From DATEEG01 sp035525055 (lineage in GTDB: Bacteria; Actinomycetota; Acidimicrobiia; Spongiisociales; ZC4RG35): 24,441 nucleotides of DNA. A model generated the notes under the pieces. That model searched no databases, was not told where the DNA came from, and worked only from the letters and a program-made list of their open reading frames with translations. Shown here piece by piece: positions 7,134 through 14,610 of this stretch; position 1 is the stretch's first letter; every line of letters begins with the position of its first letter. A program made the position numbers and the translations under genes. The stretch covers positions 1-24,441 of the forward strand of contig DATLEZ010000084.1 of the NCBI GenBank assembly GCA_035525055.1, written 5' to 3'.

Positions 7134-7139
7134 TAGTCT
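7134..7139 (+). promoter_or_regulatory. possible -10 element for a leaderless glycosylase mRNA
   Basis: TAGTCT ends 10 bases before the ATG at 7150, and there is no ribosome site ahead of that ATG. No clear -35 box is visible, so this is weak. Confidence 0.2.
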
Positions 7140-7149
7140 GCCCGACCCC

Positions 7150-7800
7150 ATGGCGGTGCGGCCTCAGACACCCGGCGAGTTCAAGAGAACACTGCGCAAA
7201 CTGGCAGAAGCCGACAGCAATCTCGCTGCTGCGATCGACCGTTTCGGCGAACCTGAGTTCTGGCATCGCCAACCCGGCTTTGCCACCCTGGTCCTGTTCA
7301 TCCTCGAACAGCAGGTATCACTGGCGTCCGGAGCAGCGGCATTCAACCGGCTTCGGGCCCGTGTGGGGGACGTCATTCCTGCGGCCATCTTGATCCCCAG
7401 CGACGAGGAGTTGCGGGCCGACGGGTTCTCGCGGCAGAAGAGTCGGTATGTGAGAGAACTGGCCCGAGCCGTCCTCGACGGACGTATCGACCTCGTCAGT
7501 CTCGAATCACGGCCCGACGATCAGGTCCGCCGGGAGCTGATCGGTCTCATCGGGATCGGACCATGGACGGCCGATGTCTACTTACTCTCGTGTCTGAGGA
7601 GGCCCGACGTCTGGCCGGTTCTCGATCGGGCTCTGCAGGTTGCGACGGGTGAGGTGCTCGGGCTCGAGACGATTCCCGATTCCGCGGTGTTGCTCGAATT
7701 GGGGGAGCGATGGCGTCCCCACCGATCAACCGCTGCCCGCCTGATGTGGCACTCCTACCTTTCCAAGCGAGGAAGGAAAGAGTCAGCTTTCGAGGTCTAG
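7150..7800 (+). CDS. DNA-3-methyladenine glycosylase II (AlkA/HhH-GPD family)
   Basis: Base-excision repair glycosylase that removes alkylated purines from DNA. The 216 residues contain the HhH-GPD core only, as in Mag1-type or short AlkA proteins. Key parts are LEQQVSLASGAAAF (52-65) at the front of the fold, the helix-hairpin-helix LIGLIGIGPWTADVYLL (130-146), and the catalytic Asp at 159 in RPDVWPVLDRAL. The ATG at 7150 has no ribosome site and may be read from a leaderless mRNA. No Ada-type regulator lies nearby. It converges on the histidine kinase gene, and the stop codons overlap within CTAG at 7797-7800. Confidence 0.88.
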   Translation: MAVRPQTPGEFKRTLRKLAEADSNLAAAIDRFGEPEFWHRQPGFATLVLFILEQQVSLASGAAAFNRLRARVGDVIPAAILIPSDEELRADGFSRQKSRYVRELARAVLDGRIDLVSLESRPDDQVRRELIGLIGIGPWTADVYLLSCLRRPDVWPVLDRALQVATGEVLGLETIPDSAVLLELGERWRPHRSTAARLMWHSYLSKRGRKESAFEV

Positions 7801-9608
7801 ACGGTCACCGGGACGATCTTGGTTTCGGGGGCGTTGACGTTGGCCTCCCAGATAGCAGCCGGGTCCGGCACCTGCGGGGGGTCGCTGGGTGAGCCTGGAT
7901 CGAGCGGCAGCCGCAGCTCGAAGCGAGTCCAGCTGTCCTGCCTTCTGTAGACGAGATCGCCCGACATCAGCCGGGCCAGCTGACGGGCCACCGCCAGCCC
8001 GAGACCGACCGAGTCCGGCTGGGCGACATCAGTGCGCGATCGGTAGTAGGGGTCAAAGATCTTGTCCTCATCCATACCAAGCACGCCGATCCCGTTGTCC
8101 ATCACCGTGAGGTAGCCCATGTCATCGTGGGCCTCGATCTCGATCTTGACTTTGGCCCCGCCATATCGAGTCGCGTTCGTCAAGAGGTTGCGGATGATCT
8201 GCCTGGTTCGGAGGCCGTCGGCCATCACAATGGCGGACCTGTTGACGGTGATCGGTGGAGGCAGGGAAACCAGTCCGACCACGGAGTTGAGCTCGGCTTC
8301 GAGATCGATCGGCACCGTCCGAATCGTGAGGTTTCCCGAGGCTGCTCGTTCGGCGGTGAGCAGATCGTCGACCAGGTCGGATACTTCACGGCTGTGAGCC
8401 GAGATCACCGCTGCGATCTCGGTGACTTCCTCAGTCGAAAACGTGCCGGCGGCGTCTCTGAGAGCAGCCGAAAAACCGACCACGGCCGACAGAGGGGTGC
8501 GAAGTTCATGGCTGACGGCGGCGATGAAACGATCCTTGGCCGCAGCTAGCTCCTGCAGGCCTTCGCGGGCTCGGTCACGTTCCCAGGAGCCTGCCACCAT
8601 GTCGGCAGCAGTGGTCAAAGCCTCGGTTTCGAGGTCGGTCCAATTGCCTTCCCGCCAGAAGTCGGAAAACCCGATGGTCCCGACCCACTTCCCTTCGATC
8701 ATGATTGGAGCAGCGAGTTCCGAGCGAATTCCCTCCTCCTGATACCGGCTTCGGAGGGCCTCGGGGAGGTCCGCAACCCTGATCCGGACCGGGCGGCCAG
8801 CACCGAGTTCCACCGGCACCCAGGGCATATCGTCGTAGTTACCCGAACTGAATGAGCCGGTGTCACCAGGCACATTGGCGCCGAGAGCGTCGTGATTGAT
8901 ATGCCAGGTAATGCGGCCGTCGTCCTCGGTCCGGTTGACGTCGATATAGGCGTAGTCGGCGTCGGTGGCGTCGAGCAGCGCTGCGAGGGCGAGCTGCATT
9001 CCCTTTTCGTCTCTGCTCGTCAAGAGAAGGTGGGAGCACCGGGCCAAAGCCTTTTGGATGGCGAGGCTTTTCGCGACGCGCGCTGACGAGGCCCCCAGGC
9101 GATCGATGATCCGGACTGTCACGTACATGGCCAGGATCTGGCCGACAACTCCAAGAACTATTCGGCCTATCACGTGGGGGAGTGGCAGGTCTTGAAGGCT
9201 GAGCGAGGCCAGGGTGTAGGCACCCGTCCCGAGCGTGAACAGAACCACCGGCATGATCCTCCGGTTGACCCTCGTGGCGGCGAAGAGAATGCCCAAAAAG
9301 ATCAGGAGGCCGAGAGTGGTGCCCGAGTCGAAGAAACTCGAGATCTCGCCGGTCCTCAACTCCACAAGCGAAAGGAAGGCGAAAATCACAGCCGGCCCGA
9401 CAACTATTACCTCGGTTCGCTTGTCCCCGATCAGTTCGAAGGCGGCCAACGCGATGACGATGAGAACTGAGGCGATTCTGTAGGGAGCGGTGTAGCCCGG
9501 CGGTCCGATCAGGTACTCAACCGCGAGCACAGCAACGCTCACCACTAGGGCGGTCCAGAGAACGACCAGACGCGGCCGAATCAGGTCTGTGGCACGCACC
9601 GAATCCAT
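7797..9608 (-). CDS. membrane GAF-domain sensor histidine kinase (orphan)
   Basis: A two-component sensor of about 603 residues. The first ~170 residues hold six or seven hydrophobic helices of a MASE-like membrane sensor with no large outside loop. A short linker leads to a GAF domain (about 191-341, with the GTIGFSDFW strand), then the dimerisation helix with SHELRTPL (phospho-His about residue 367) and a HATPase domain with N box RNLLTNATRYGG, G1 DNGIGV and G2 GLGLAVAR, all intact. The ATG at 9608 is chosen; TTG 9635 and GTG 9632 are alternatives, none with a strong ribosome site. No response regulator is adjacent, so the partner is elsewhere. Input signal unknown; the many-helix region suggests a membrane or small hydrophobic cue (inference). 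Confidence 0.88.
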   Translation of the reverse strand: MDSVRATDLIRPRLVVLWTALVVSVAVLAVEYLIGPPGYTAPYRIASVLIVIALAAFELIGDKRTEVIVVGPAVIFAFLSLVELRTGEISSFFDSGTTLGLLIFLGILFAATRVNRRIMPVVLFTLGTGAYTLASLSLQDLPLPHVIGRIVLGVVGQILAMYVTVRIIDRLGASSARVAKSLAIQKALARCSHLLLTSRDEKGMQLALAALLDATDADYAYIDVNRTEDDGRITWHINHDALGANVPGDTGSFSSGNYDDMPWVPVELGAGRPVRIRVADLPEALRSRYQEEGIRSELAAPIMIEGKWVGTIGFSDFWREGNWTDLETEALTTAADMVAGSWERDRAREGLQELAAAKDRFIAAVSHELRTPLSAVVGFSAALRDAAGTFSTEEVTEIAAVISAHSREVSDLVDDLLTAERAASGNLTIRTVPIDLEAELNSVVGLVSLPPPITVNRSAIVMADGLRTRQIIRNLLTNATRYGGAKVKIEIEAHDDMGYLTVMDNGIGVLGMDEDKIFDPYYRSRTDVAQPDSVGLGLAVARQLARLMSGDLVYRRQDSWTRFELRLPLDPGSPSDPPQVPDPAAIWEANVNAPETKIVPVTV

Positions 9609-9688
9609 TAGAGGGTCTTCGGCCTCAAACACCAAACAGTCAAAGGGTTTCGGCTGACTTCGCCCGTCCCAAATGGGTCGGAGTCCCC

Positions 9689-9694
9689 TACCCT
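9689..9694 (+). promoter_or_regulatory. possible -10 element for a leaderless mRNA
   Basis: TACCCT ends exactly 7 bases before the GTG at 9702, which lacks a ribosome site. This spacing puts the transcription start on the start codon. The same geometry is seen at 14395-14400. Confidence 0.35.
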
Positions 9695-9701
9695 CGTCTC
9701 C

Positions 9702-11411
9702 GTGACGGTTGCCCCGACACCAGAGCGGACTCTGGAAGCTGACTTGTCGGAATTGCGCTCGCGCAAGGACGAGTGGGCATCGGTGACCCTGGCGGAGAGG
9801 ATCAGGCTGCTCGACGGAGTCGTTCGCAGGACAGATTTCGCAGCCGCCAGATGGGTGGAAGCGTCGTCCGCCGCCAAAGGATTTGGCGCCGGGTCGGATC
9901 TAGCGGGTGAAGAGTGGCTGTCGGGGCCTTACGGAGTCCTGGTTGGGGCCGGGGCGCTGCGGAAGTCACTGGAGAGGCTCAACCGGGGCCTGACCACCTA
10001 TAAGAGAAGCTGGGTCTCGGCTGGTCCGGACGGCAGGACCGTCGTCAGGGTGCTTCCGGTGGAGTGGTGGGAGCCGCTGCTCTTGAGCGGTTATCGGCTT
10101 GATATGTCGATGCAGCCCGGCGTTACTCCGGCCAATCTCTCCGACCATACCGCGGAGCTGTATCGCAACTCACCGCAGGACGGTCGGGTGTGCGGGGTTC
10201 TCGGCGCCGGCAACATCGCCTCGATCCCTCCCCTCGACGTTATCTACAAGCTGTACGCCGAGGGTCAGGTCGTGGCTCTCAAGCTCAGCCCGGTCAACGA
10301 CTACCTCGGTCCTATCTACTCGGAGATTTTCGCCGACTTCATCGACCGCGGCTTCTTGCGGATCTTCTATGGAGGCCATGAGGCCGGGGCGGTCATGGTC
10401 AACAGCCCCTACGTGGACACGGTTCACATCACCGGCAGCGCCACTTCGCACGACCAGATTGTCTACGGGAACCGACCGGAAGCGGCCGAGCGTCGCCGGC
10501 TCGGACAGCCCATCTTGGGCAAGCCGATCACCAGCGAGTTGGGGGGCGTGAGTCCGTTCATCGTGGTTCCCGGGCCGTGGAGCGAGGCCGACCTTCGTTA
10601 CCAGGCCGAGCATTTCGTCACTCAGAAGATCTTGAACGGCGGCTTCAACTGTGTTGCAGCCCAGGTGCTGGTGCTGGCCGAGGGATGGGGTGCGGCCGAT
10701 CGGTTCGTGCGCCACGTTCACGAGGTGATCGAGGAACTGCCCGCGAGGGTTTCGTATTACCCGGGATCGGATGCTCGGCGCCTCGCCGTTGCCGATCACC
10801 CATCAGCGGTTTCGATGGGTCGGTCTCGGGTCAGCCACTTGCGCGACCTCGATCCGGACGAATCCCATCCTGCCTTTGAGGAGGAGTTCTTCGCCGCCGC
10901 CTTCGCTTCGACCCGGTTGGCCCATGCAGATCCGGGGGGGTTCCTCGATGCCGCGATCGAGTTTGCTAACGAGCGTCTCGACGGGACTCTCAGCGCGGTA
11001 GTGATAGCCCACCCGCGGACGATCGTCGACCTCGGTCCGCGGTTCGAACAGTCGATCGCGAGGCTGCGCTATGGATCGGTGGGGGTCAACGTCTGGACCG
11101 CCTTCAACTTCCTGCAGCCGAGAAGTAGTTGGGGCGCCTATCCAGGCCACACCATTGAGGACGTGGGGAGCGGGATCGGCAACGTCCACAATGCGCTGCT
11201 GTTCGATTCCCCCGAGAAGACTGTCGCCCGGGGTCCTTTCCGTCCGCTTGGCCGCTCGGTCCTGGCTGGCGAGTTCCACCTTTCACCGAAGCCCCCCTGG
11301 TTTGTGACCTCACGCACCGGTCGCCGAACTGCGGAGTTGTTCACCAGGTTCTTGACCGATCACTCCGTGCGGCGGTTGCCGGGCATCTTCGCTTCAGCCT
11401 TAAGAAGCTAG
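9702..11411 (+). CDS. aldehyde dehydrogenase superfamily protein, divergent
   Basis: A 569-residue NAD(P)-dependent aldehyde dehydrogenase-fold enzyme. The cofactor segment HITGSATSHDQIV replaces the usual FTGS motif, the general base is E279 in TSELGGVSPF, and the catalytic Cys is C317 in NGGFNCVAAQ, so the active site looks complete. It is longer than usual (about 480-500), with an unusual N-terminal half rich in Trp (VEWWEPLLLSGYRLDM) and an extra C-terminal tail after GIGNVHNALLF. It may act on an acyl-CoA or a bulky aldehyde; the substrate is unknown. The GTG start at 9702 fits a leaderless mRNA. The gene stands alone, divergent from the kinase and converging on the isomerase gene. The stop TAG (11409-11411) abuts a heptad array. 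Confidence 0.82.
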   Translation: MTVAPTPERTLEADLSELRSRKDEWASVTLAERIRLLDGVVRRTDFAAARWVEASSAAKGFGAGSDLAGEEWLSGPYGVLVGAGALRKSLERLNRGLTTYKRSWVSAGPDGRTVVRVLPVEWWEPLLLSGYRLDMSMQPGVTPANLSDHTAELYRNSPQDGRVCGVLGAGNIASIPPLDVIYKLYAEGQVVALKLSPVNDYLGPIYSEIFADFIDRGFLRIFYGGHEAGAVMVNSPYVDTVHITGSATSHDQIVYGNRPEAAERRRLGQPILGKPITSELGGVSPFIVVPGPWSEADLRYQAEHFVTQKILNGGFNCVAAQVLVLAEGWGAADRFVRHVHEVIEELPARVSYYPGSDARRLAVADHPSAVSMGRSRVSHLRDLDPDESHPAFEEEFFAAAFASTRLAHADPGGFLDAAIEFANERLDGTLSAVVIAHPRTIVDLGPRFEQSIARLRYGSVGVNVWTAFNFLQPRSSWGAYPGHTIEDVGSGIGNVHNALLFDSPEKTVARGPFRPLGRSVLAGEFHLSPKPPWFVTSRTGRRTAELFTRFLTDHSVRRLPGIFASALRS

Positions 11412-11487
11412 AAGTCGGAAGGCGGAAGTCGGAAGCCAAAAAGCAGCTTGAGGCCCCCTGCCTTCCGTCTTTCGTCTTCCGACTACT
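11410..11487. repeat. facing heptad arrays forming a hairpin between convergent genes
   Basis: Left array on the plus strand: AGAAGTC, GGAAGGC, GGAAGTC, GGAAGCC (11410-11437). Right array on the minus strand: AGTAGTC, GGAAGAC, GAAAGAC, GGAAGGC (11487-11460). The two face each other and can fold into a ~25-base imperfect stem, placed to end transcription from both sides. The isomerase stop TAG (11483-11485) lies inside a heptad. Confidence 0.65.
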
Positions 11488-12292
11488 GGCCTTTGAACTC
11501 CGGGGTTCGCTTTTCGACGAAGGCGGTCATTGCCTCCGTGAGGTCGTCGGAGAGGAGGAAGGCCGCGTTCCACACGGCTACATAGTCGAGGCCCTCGGCG
11601 ACAGTCTGACCCTCGCCTGCCTTTAGGACCCTCTTGGCTCCCTGGACCACCAAAGGCGAGTTCACGGCAATGGTCTCGGCCAAATCCAAAGCTGCGATGA
11701 GAGTCGCGTTGGCGTCGGGGTATACATCGTTGACAAGGCCGATGCGAAGTGCTCGATCGGCGTCGATATCACGGCCGGAATACACCATCTCGGCAACGTG
11801 GCCCGGACCCACGATCGCCGGCAACCGCTGCAGAGTTCCTACATCCGCTACCAGGCCCATCACCGTCTCACGCACACCGAACTTCGCGTCGACTGCAGCC
11901 AACCGGATGTCGCATGCAGTGATCAGGTCGATTCCGGCCCCCAGGCAGTAACCGTGAATGGCGGCAATGACTGGTTTGGGGGAATCGGCCAACGACGTGA
12001 ACGAAGCCTGCAATTCCCGTATCCGTCTGTACATCGCCATCCGCCGAGCGGCCTCGGACTCGCCCTCCGGGGCGAGGGTACCCAGCAATTGCAAGTCGAT
12101 CCCGACAGTGAAGGCGGCGCCTCGCCCGGCTACGACGATGACCCTCACATCATCATCGGCTGACAGCGCAGCGGCCGCCGACGGGAGATCGGCCCACATG
12201 TCGGCGCTGAGAGCGTTCCTCTTTTCCGGCCGGTTCAACCAGATCAGGCCCGTGTGTTGGCGACGCTCGACCTCGATGTGTGAAAGTGTCAC
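11483..12292 (-). CDS. enoyl-CoA hydratase/isomerase, dienoyl-CoA isomerase-like
   Basis: Crotonase-fold enzyme of 269 residues. The active site matches delta(3,5)-delta(2,4)-dienoyl-CoA isomerase (ECH1), which shifts double bonds when unsaturated fatty acids are degraded. D122 in GIDLITACDIR, E142 in VRETVMG and D150 in LVADVGTLQRLP keep the spacing of the three acidic residues of the rat enzyme (176, 196, 204). The oxyanion-hole loop is FTVGID (61-66). The start used is GTG 12292, which overlaps the permease stop as GTGA; a GTG at 12310 is also possible. It is third in the exporter operon, an odd place for a beta-oxidation enzyme. The stop codon lies within a heptad repeat. Confidence 0.85.
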   Translation of the reverse strand: MTLSHIEVERRQHTGLIWLNRPEKRNALSADMWADLPSAAAALSADDDVRVIVVAGRGAAFTVGIDLQLLGTLAPEGESEAARRMAMYRRIRELQASFTSLADSPKPVIAAIHGYCLGAGIDLITACDIRLAAVDAKFGVRETVMGLVADVGTLQRLPAIVGPGHVAEMVYSGRDIDADRALRIGLVNDVYPDANATLIAALDLAETIAVNSPLVVQGAKRVLKAGEGQTVAEGLDYVAVWNAAFLLSDDLTEAMTAFVEKRTPEFKGQ

Positions 12293-13503
12293 AGTTCGGC
12301 CGACCGCCACGCTTCTTTCAGCTTCACCCGTCTTCCAAACCGCAAGAGGCCACCTGCGTAGATGCGCGCTGAGAGTCGTACTAGCACGACGATTGAGAAG
12401 AGCGCAACTATCACCGTCGCAACATGCTCGACCGCCCCGATCCCATCGAGGGATTGGCGTATGGGCACCACGAAAGGGGCAGTGAACGGGATAAAGGAGG
12501 TGACACTGGCAAGCCTCGAGGTCGGATCATCGAGAGCGTTGATGCTCACGAAGAACCCGGCCACGGCCAGCATCGTCATCGGGAAGGCCGCCGACTGGGC
12601 ATCCTCGGGGCGGCTTGCCAGCGACCCGGCTGCCGCATACGACACCGAGTAGACCGAAAAGCCGAGGATGAACCACAAAATCAGGAAGAGAAGCCCGTCG
12701 AGCGGGAGCCTGGGTATGTCGAGGGCGTCAGTCATGTTCACCAGAATGAACGCGAAGCCGATCGTGAGCACGAACTGCCCGATTCCGAGCAGGCCGATGC
12801 CGAGGACCTTGCCACCGAGCAGTTGCCAGGGGCGAAGAGTTGCGAGCAGGACTTCGACCACGCGATTGTTCTTCTCCTCGGTTACCCCGGTGAGAGTCCA
12901 CGACCCGTAGGAGAGGATGGCGATGTACATCAGAAGCAGTCCGGCATAGGCGATCACGGGTCGGATGTCGCCCTCAGGGTCTTCGCCGTCCAGAGTCATC
13001 ACTTCGAGCGGTGATGAGGAGAGGATCTCGATGACATCGGCCGCGGCCTGGCCGTTCTCCTCCACCAATCGCTGCAGGCGCACCGATCCGGCGGCTCGCT
13101 GAACGCTGTCGACGAGCCCGTTGCCGGAGAAGCCGGTTCGCTCCTGGAGGACGGTGGCCCCGTCGATGAGAACGAGATCGACCTCCCCGGCGGAGAGCGC
13201 CTGCTCTGCTTCATCGAGGGTGGTGTAGGGAACCGTCTCGTATAATTCGGGCTCGTCTCCCTCCTCGGCCTCGGCAATGGCGAGATCGTGGGCTGCGTTG
13301 ACGATGGGCTCGTTGTCCTCGCCGACGACTCCGATCTGATGGGTGGCGGCTTCGCCCCCGAGCAACTGGGGCACCACCAATGCCGCGGCGACGAGAACCA
13401 GCGTGACGACACAGGAGATGATGAACGACTTCGACCGGCCCCGCTCCCGAAGCTCCCGCATGGCGACGAGTCTCATTCCCCCGATACCGCTGATCGTCCT
13501 CAT
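12289..13503 (-). CDS. ABC-2 family transporter permease (NatB-like)
   Basis: Membrane subunit of an ABC exporter, 404 residues. One helix near the N-terminus (about 27-49) is followed by a large extracytoplasmic domain (about 50-180, acidic, Glu/Asp-rich) and then five or so helices, including YAGLLLMYIAILSYGSW and ILWFILGFSVYSVSYAAAG. The VTEEKNNRVVEVLLA segment between the second and third helices is the conserved coupling region of NatB/YhaP-type permeases. NatAB exports Na+; related systems export peptides or drugs, so the cargo cannot be fixed. Its ATG overlaps the ATPase stop as ATGA, and its own stop overlaps the isomerase start, so all three are coupled. Confidence 0.88.
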   Translation of the reverse strand: MRTISGIGGMRLVAMRELRERGRSKSFIISCVVTLVLVAAALVVPQLLGGEAATHQIGVVGEDNEPIVNAAHDLAIAEAEEGDEPELYETVPYTTLDEAEQALSAGEVDLVLIDGATVLQERTGFSGNGLVDSVQRAAGSVRLQRLVEENGQAAADVIEILSSSPLEVMTLDGEDPEGDIRPVIAYAGLLLMYIAILSYGSWTLTGVTEEKNNRVVEVLLATLRPWQLLGGKVLGIGLLGIGQFVLTIGFAFILVNMTDALDIPRLPLDGLLFLILWFILGFSVYSVSYAAAGSLASRPEDAQSAAFPMTMLAVAGFFVSINALDDPTSRLASVTSFIPFTAPFVVPIRQSLDGIGAVEHVATVIVALFSIVVLVRLSARIYAGGLLRFGRRVKLKEAWRSAEL

Positions 13504-14387
13504 GCGACGGTGTCCAGGAAGATCTCTGAGAGGCTCGGCGAGGTGTAAACGAAGCGTCGGATCGAACCCGATGCCAGGGCGTCTCCGAGCACCCCGCGGA
13601 CGTCGACGTCTGACCCGATCAGGAGTTTGTGGCGGGCGCCGTCTCGTTCCGCTCTGATGACACCGTCAATCTTCTCAAGGAGACGGGCGTCGGGATTGGT
13701 CAACTCGATCTCGAGATGCCGAACCGGAGACGAGTCCTTGAGTTCGACCACGGACCCGCTTTTCACGATCTTCCCGCGATGGATGATGGCGACGTCCTCA
13801 CAGAGGTCTTCGACCAGGTCGAGTTGGTGCGATGAGAACAAGACCGCCGCTCCCCGGGCCGCCCGCTCACGAAGCACCTCGGCCATCGTATCGACGCCGA
13901 GCGGGTCGAGACCGGAGAAGGGCTCGTCGAGTACGAGCAACTCGGGGTCGTGGACCAGGGCCGCAGCCAGCTGAACCCGCTGCTGGTTGCCGTGGGACAA
14001 CTTCTCGACCTGGTCGGTGGTGCGATCGCCCAGTCCAAGGCGGTCCAGCCACTTGCCGGAGCTCTCCCGAGCATCCGCGGAGCCCATGCCGTGCAGGGTC
14101 CCCAGATAGGTGAGCTGGTCGGCGGCCTTCATCTTCGGGTAGAGGCCCCGGGTTTCCGGCATATACCCGAACCGGAGCCTCTCGTCGGGCCCGATCGGCT
14201 TGCCTTGCCAAGAAACCGAACCAGCATCAGGCGTGAGGAGACCGAAAACGGCCCGCATGGTCGTGGTCTTGCCGGCCCCGTTCGGACCTAGAAAACCGAG
14301 CATCCGGCCGGGTTGGACGCTGAACGAGCACCCATCGAGGGCCTTGATATTGCCATAGGCCTTGGAGAGGCCCTCGATCTGGAGCAT
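13500..14387 (-). CDS. ABC transporter ATP-binding protein (NatA-like)
   Basis: The 295-residue ATPase that powers the ABC-2 permease. Walker A GPNGAGKTT (34-42), Q-loop region YMPETRGLYP, signature LSHGNQQR (130-137), Walker B LLVLDEP (150-156) with catalytic E155, D-loop SGLDP and H-loop His187 are intact. The C-terminal ~85 residues form the accessory domain common in NatA/YhaQ-type ATPases, ending in the usual PSLSEIFLD motif. LSHGN replaces LSGGQ, a variant of the kind found in this branch. The ATG at 14387 has no ribosome site but stands 7 bases from a TACCGT element, so a leaderless mRNA is likely. First gene of the operon, divergent from the envelope module. Confidence 0.9.
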   Translation of the reverse strand: MLQIEGLSKAYGNIKALDGCSFSVQPGRMLGFLGPNGAGKTTTMRAVFGLLTPDAGSVSWQGKPIGPDERLRFGYMPETRGLYPKMKAADQLTYLGTLHGMGSADARESSGKWLDRLGLGDRTTDQVEKLSHGNQQRVQLAAALVHDPELLVLDEPFSGLDPLGVDTMAEVLRERAARGAAVLFSSHQLDLVEDLCEDVAIIHRGKIVKSGSVVELKDSSPVRHLEIELTNPDARLLEKIDGVIRAERDGARHKLLIGSDVDVRGVLGDALASGSIRRFVYTSPSLSEIFLDTVA

Positions 14388-14394
14388 TGACCGA

Positions 14395-14400
14395 ACGGTA
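14395..14400 (-). promoter_or_regulatory. possible -10 element for the exporter operon (leaderless)
   Basis: On the minus strand TACCGT is followed by exactly 7 bases and the ATG at 14387, with no ribosome site. No good -35 box is seen. Confidence 0.35.
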
Positions 14401-14471
14401 GCCCACCCGGCTGGAACGAAATTCCTGGCCGGGCCCCGATGCTGCGCTCAGGGAAGCAGGAGACCGTTCTC

Positions 14472-14509
14472 GTGACGCTTGACCACCCCGGCGGTAGGTC
14501 AAGCGTCAC
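14472..14509. promoter_or_regulatory. perfect 13-base inverted repeat upstream of the envelope module
   Basis: GTGACGCTTGACC (14472-14484) and GGTCAAGCGTCAC (14497-14509) are exact reverse complements across a 12-base loop. It lies between two divergent operons. It could be an operator for the module's own OmpR-type regulator, or the first of two hairpins in the leader. Confidence 0.6.
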
Positions 14510-14510
14510 A

Positions 14511-14540
14511 AGAAGGGTCAGACCTTCTCACACTTTTCTT
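14511..14540 (+). terminator. small hairpin with T-rich tail, possible attenuator
   Basis: AGAAGG (14511-14516) pairs with CCTTCT (14523-14528) around a 6-base loop, then CTTTTCTT follows at 14533-14540. It sits directly after the 13-base inverted repeat and before the lipoprotein start, so if transcribed it would be a leader terminator. Weak stem. Confidence 0.25.
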
Positions 14541-14610
14541 AATGGGTCCTCAGGTGGCTCAGAGACCTGGGTGATTATCTATGAGGGTGTCGCACCAAGG
14601 AGCTTTCACA

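Noticed and set aside
6843..7149. CRISPR-like array or tRNA in the repeat-rich gap
   Set aside because: Repeats are 7-base tandem units and one large inverted repeat; there are no regular spacers and no cloverleaf.
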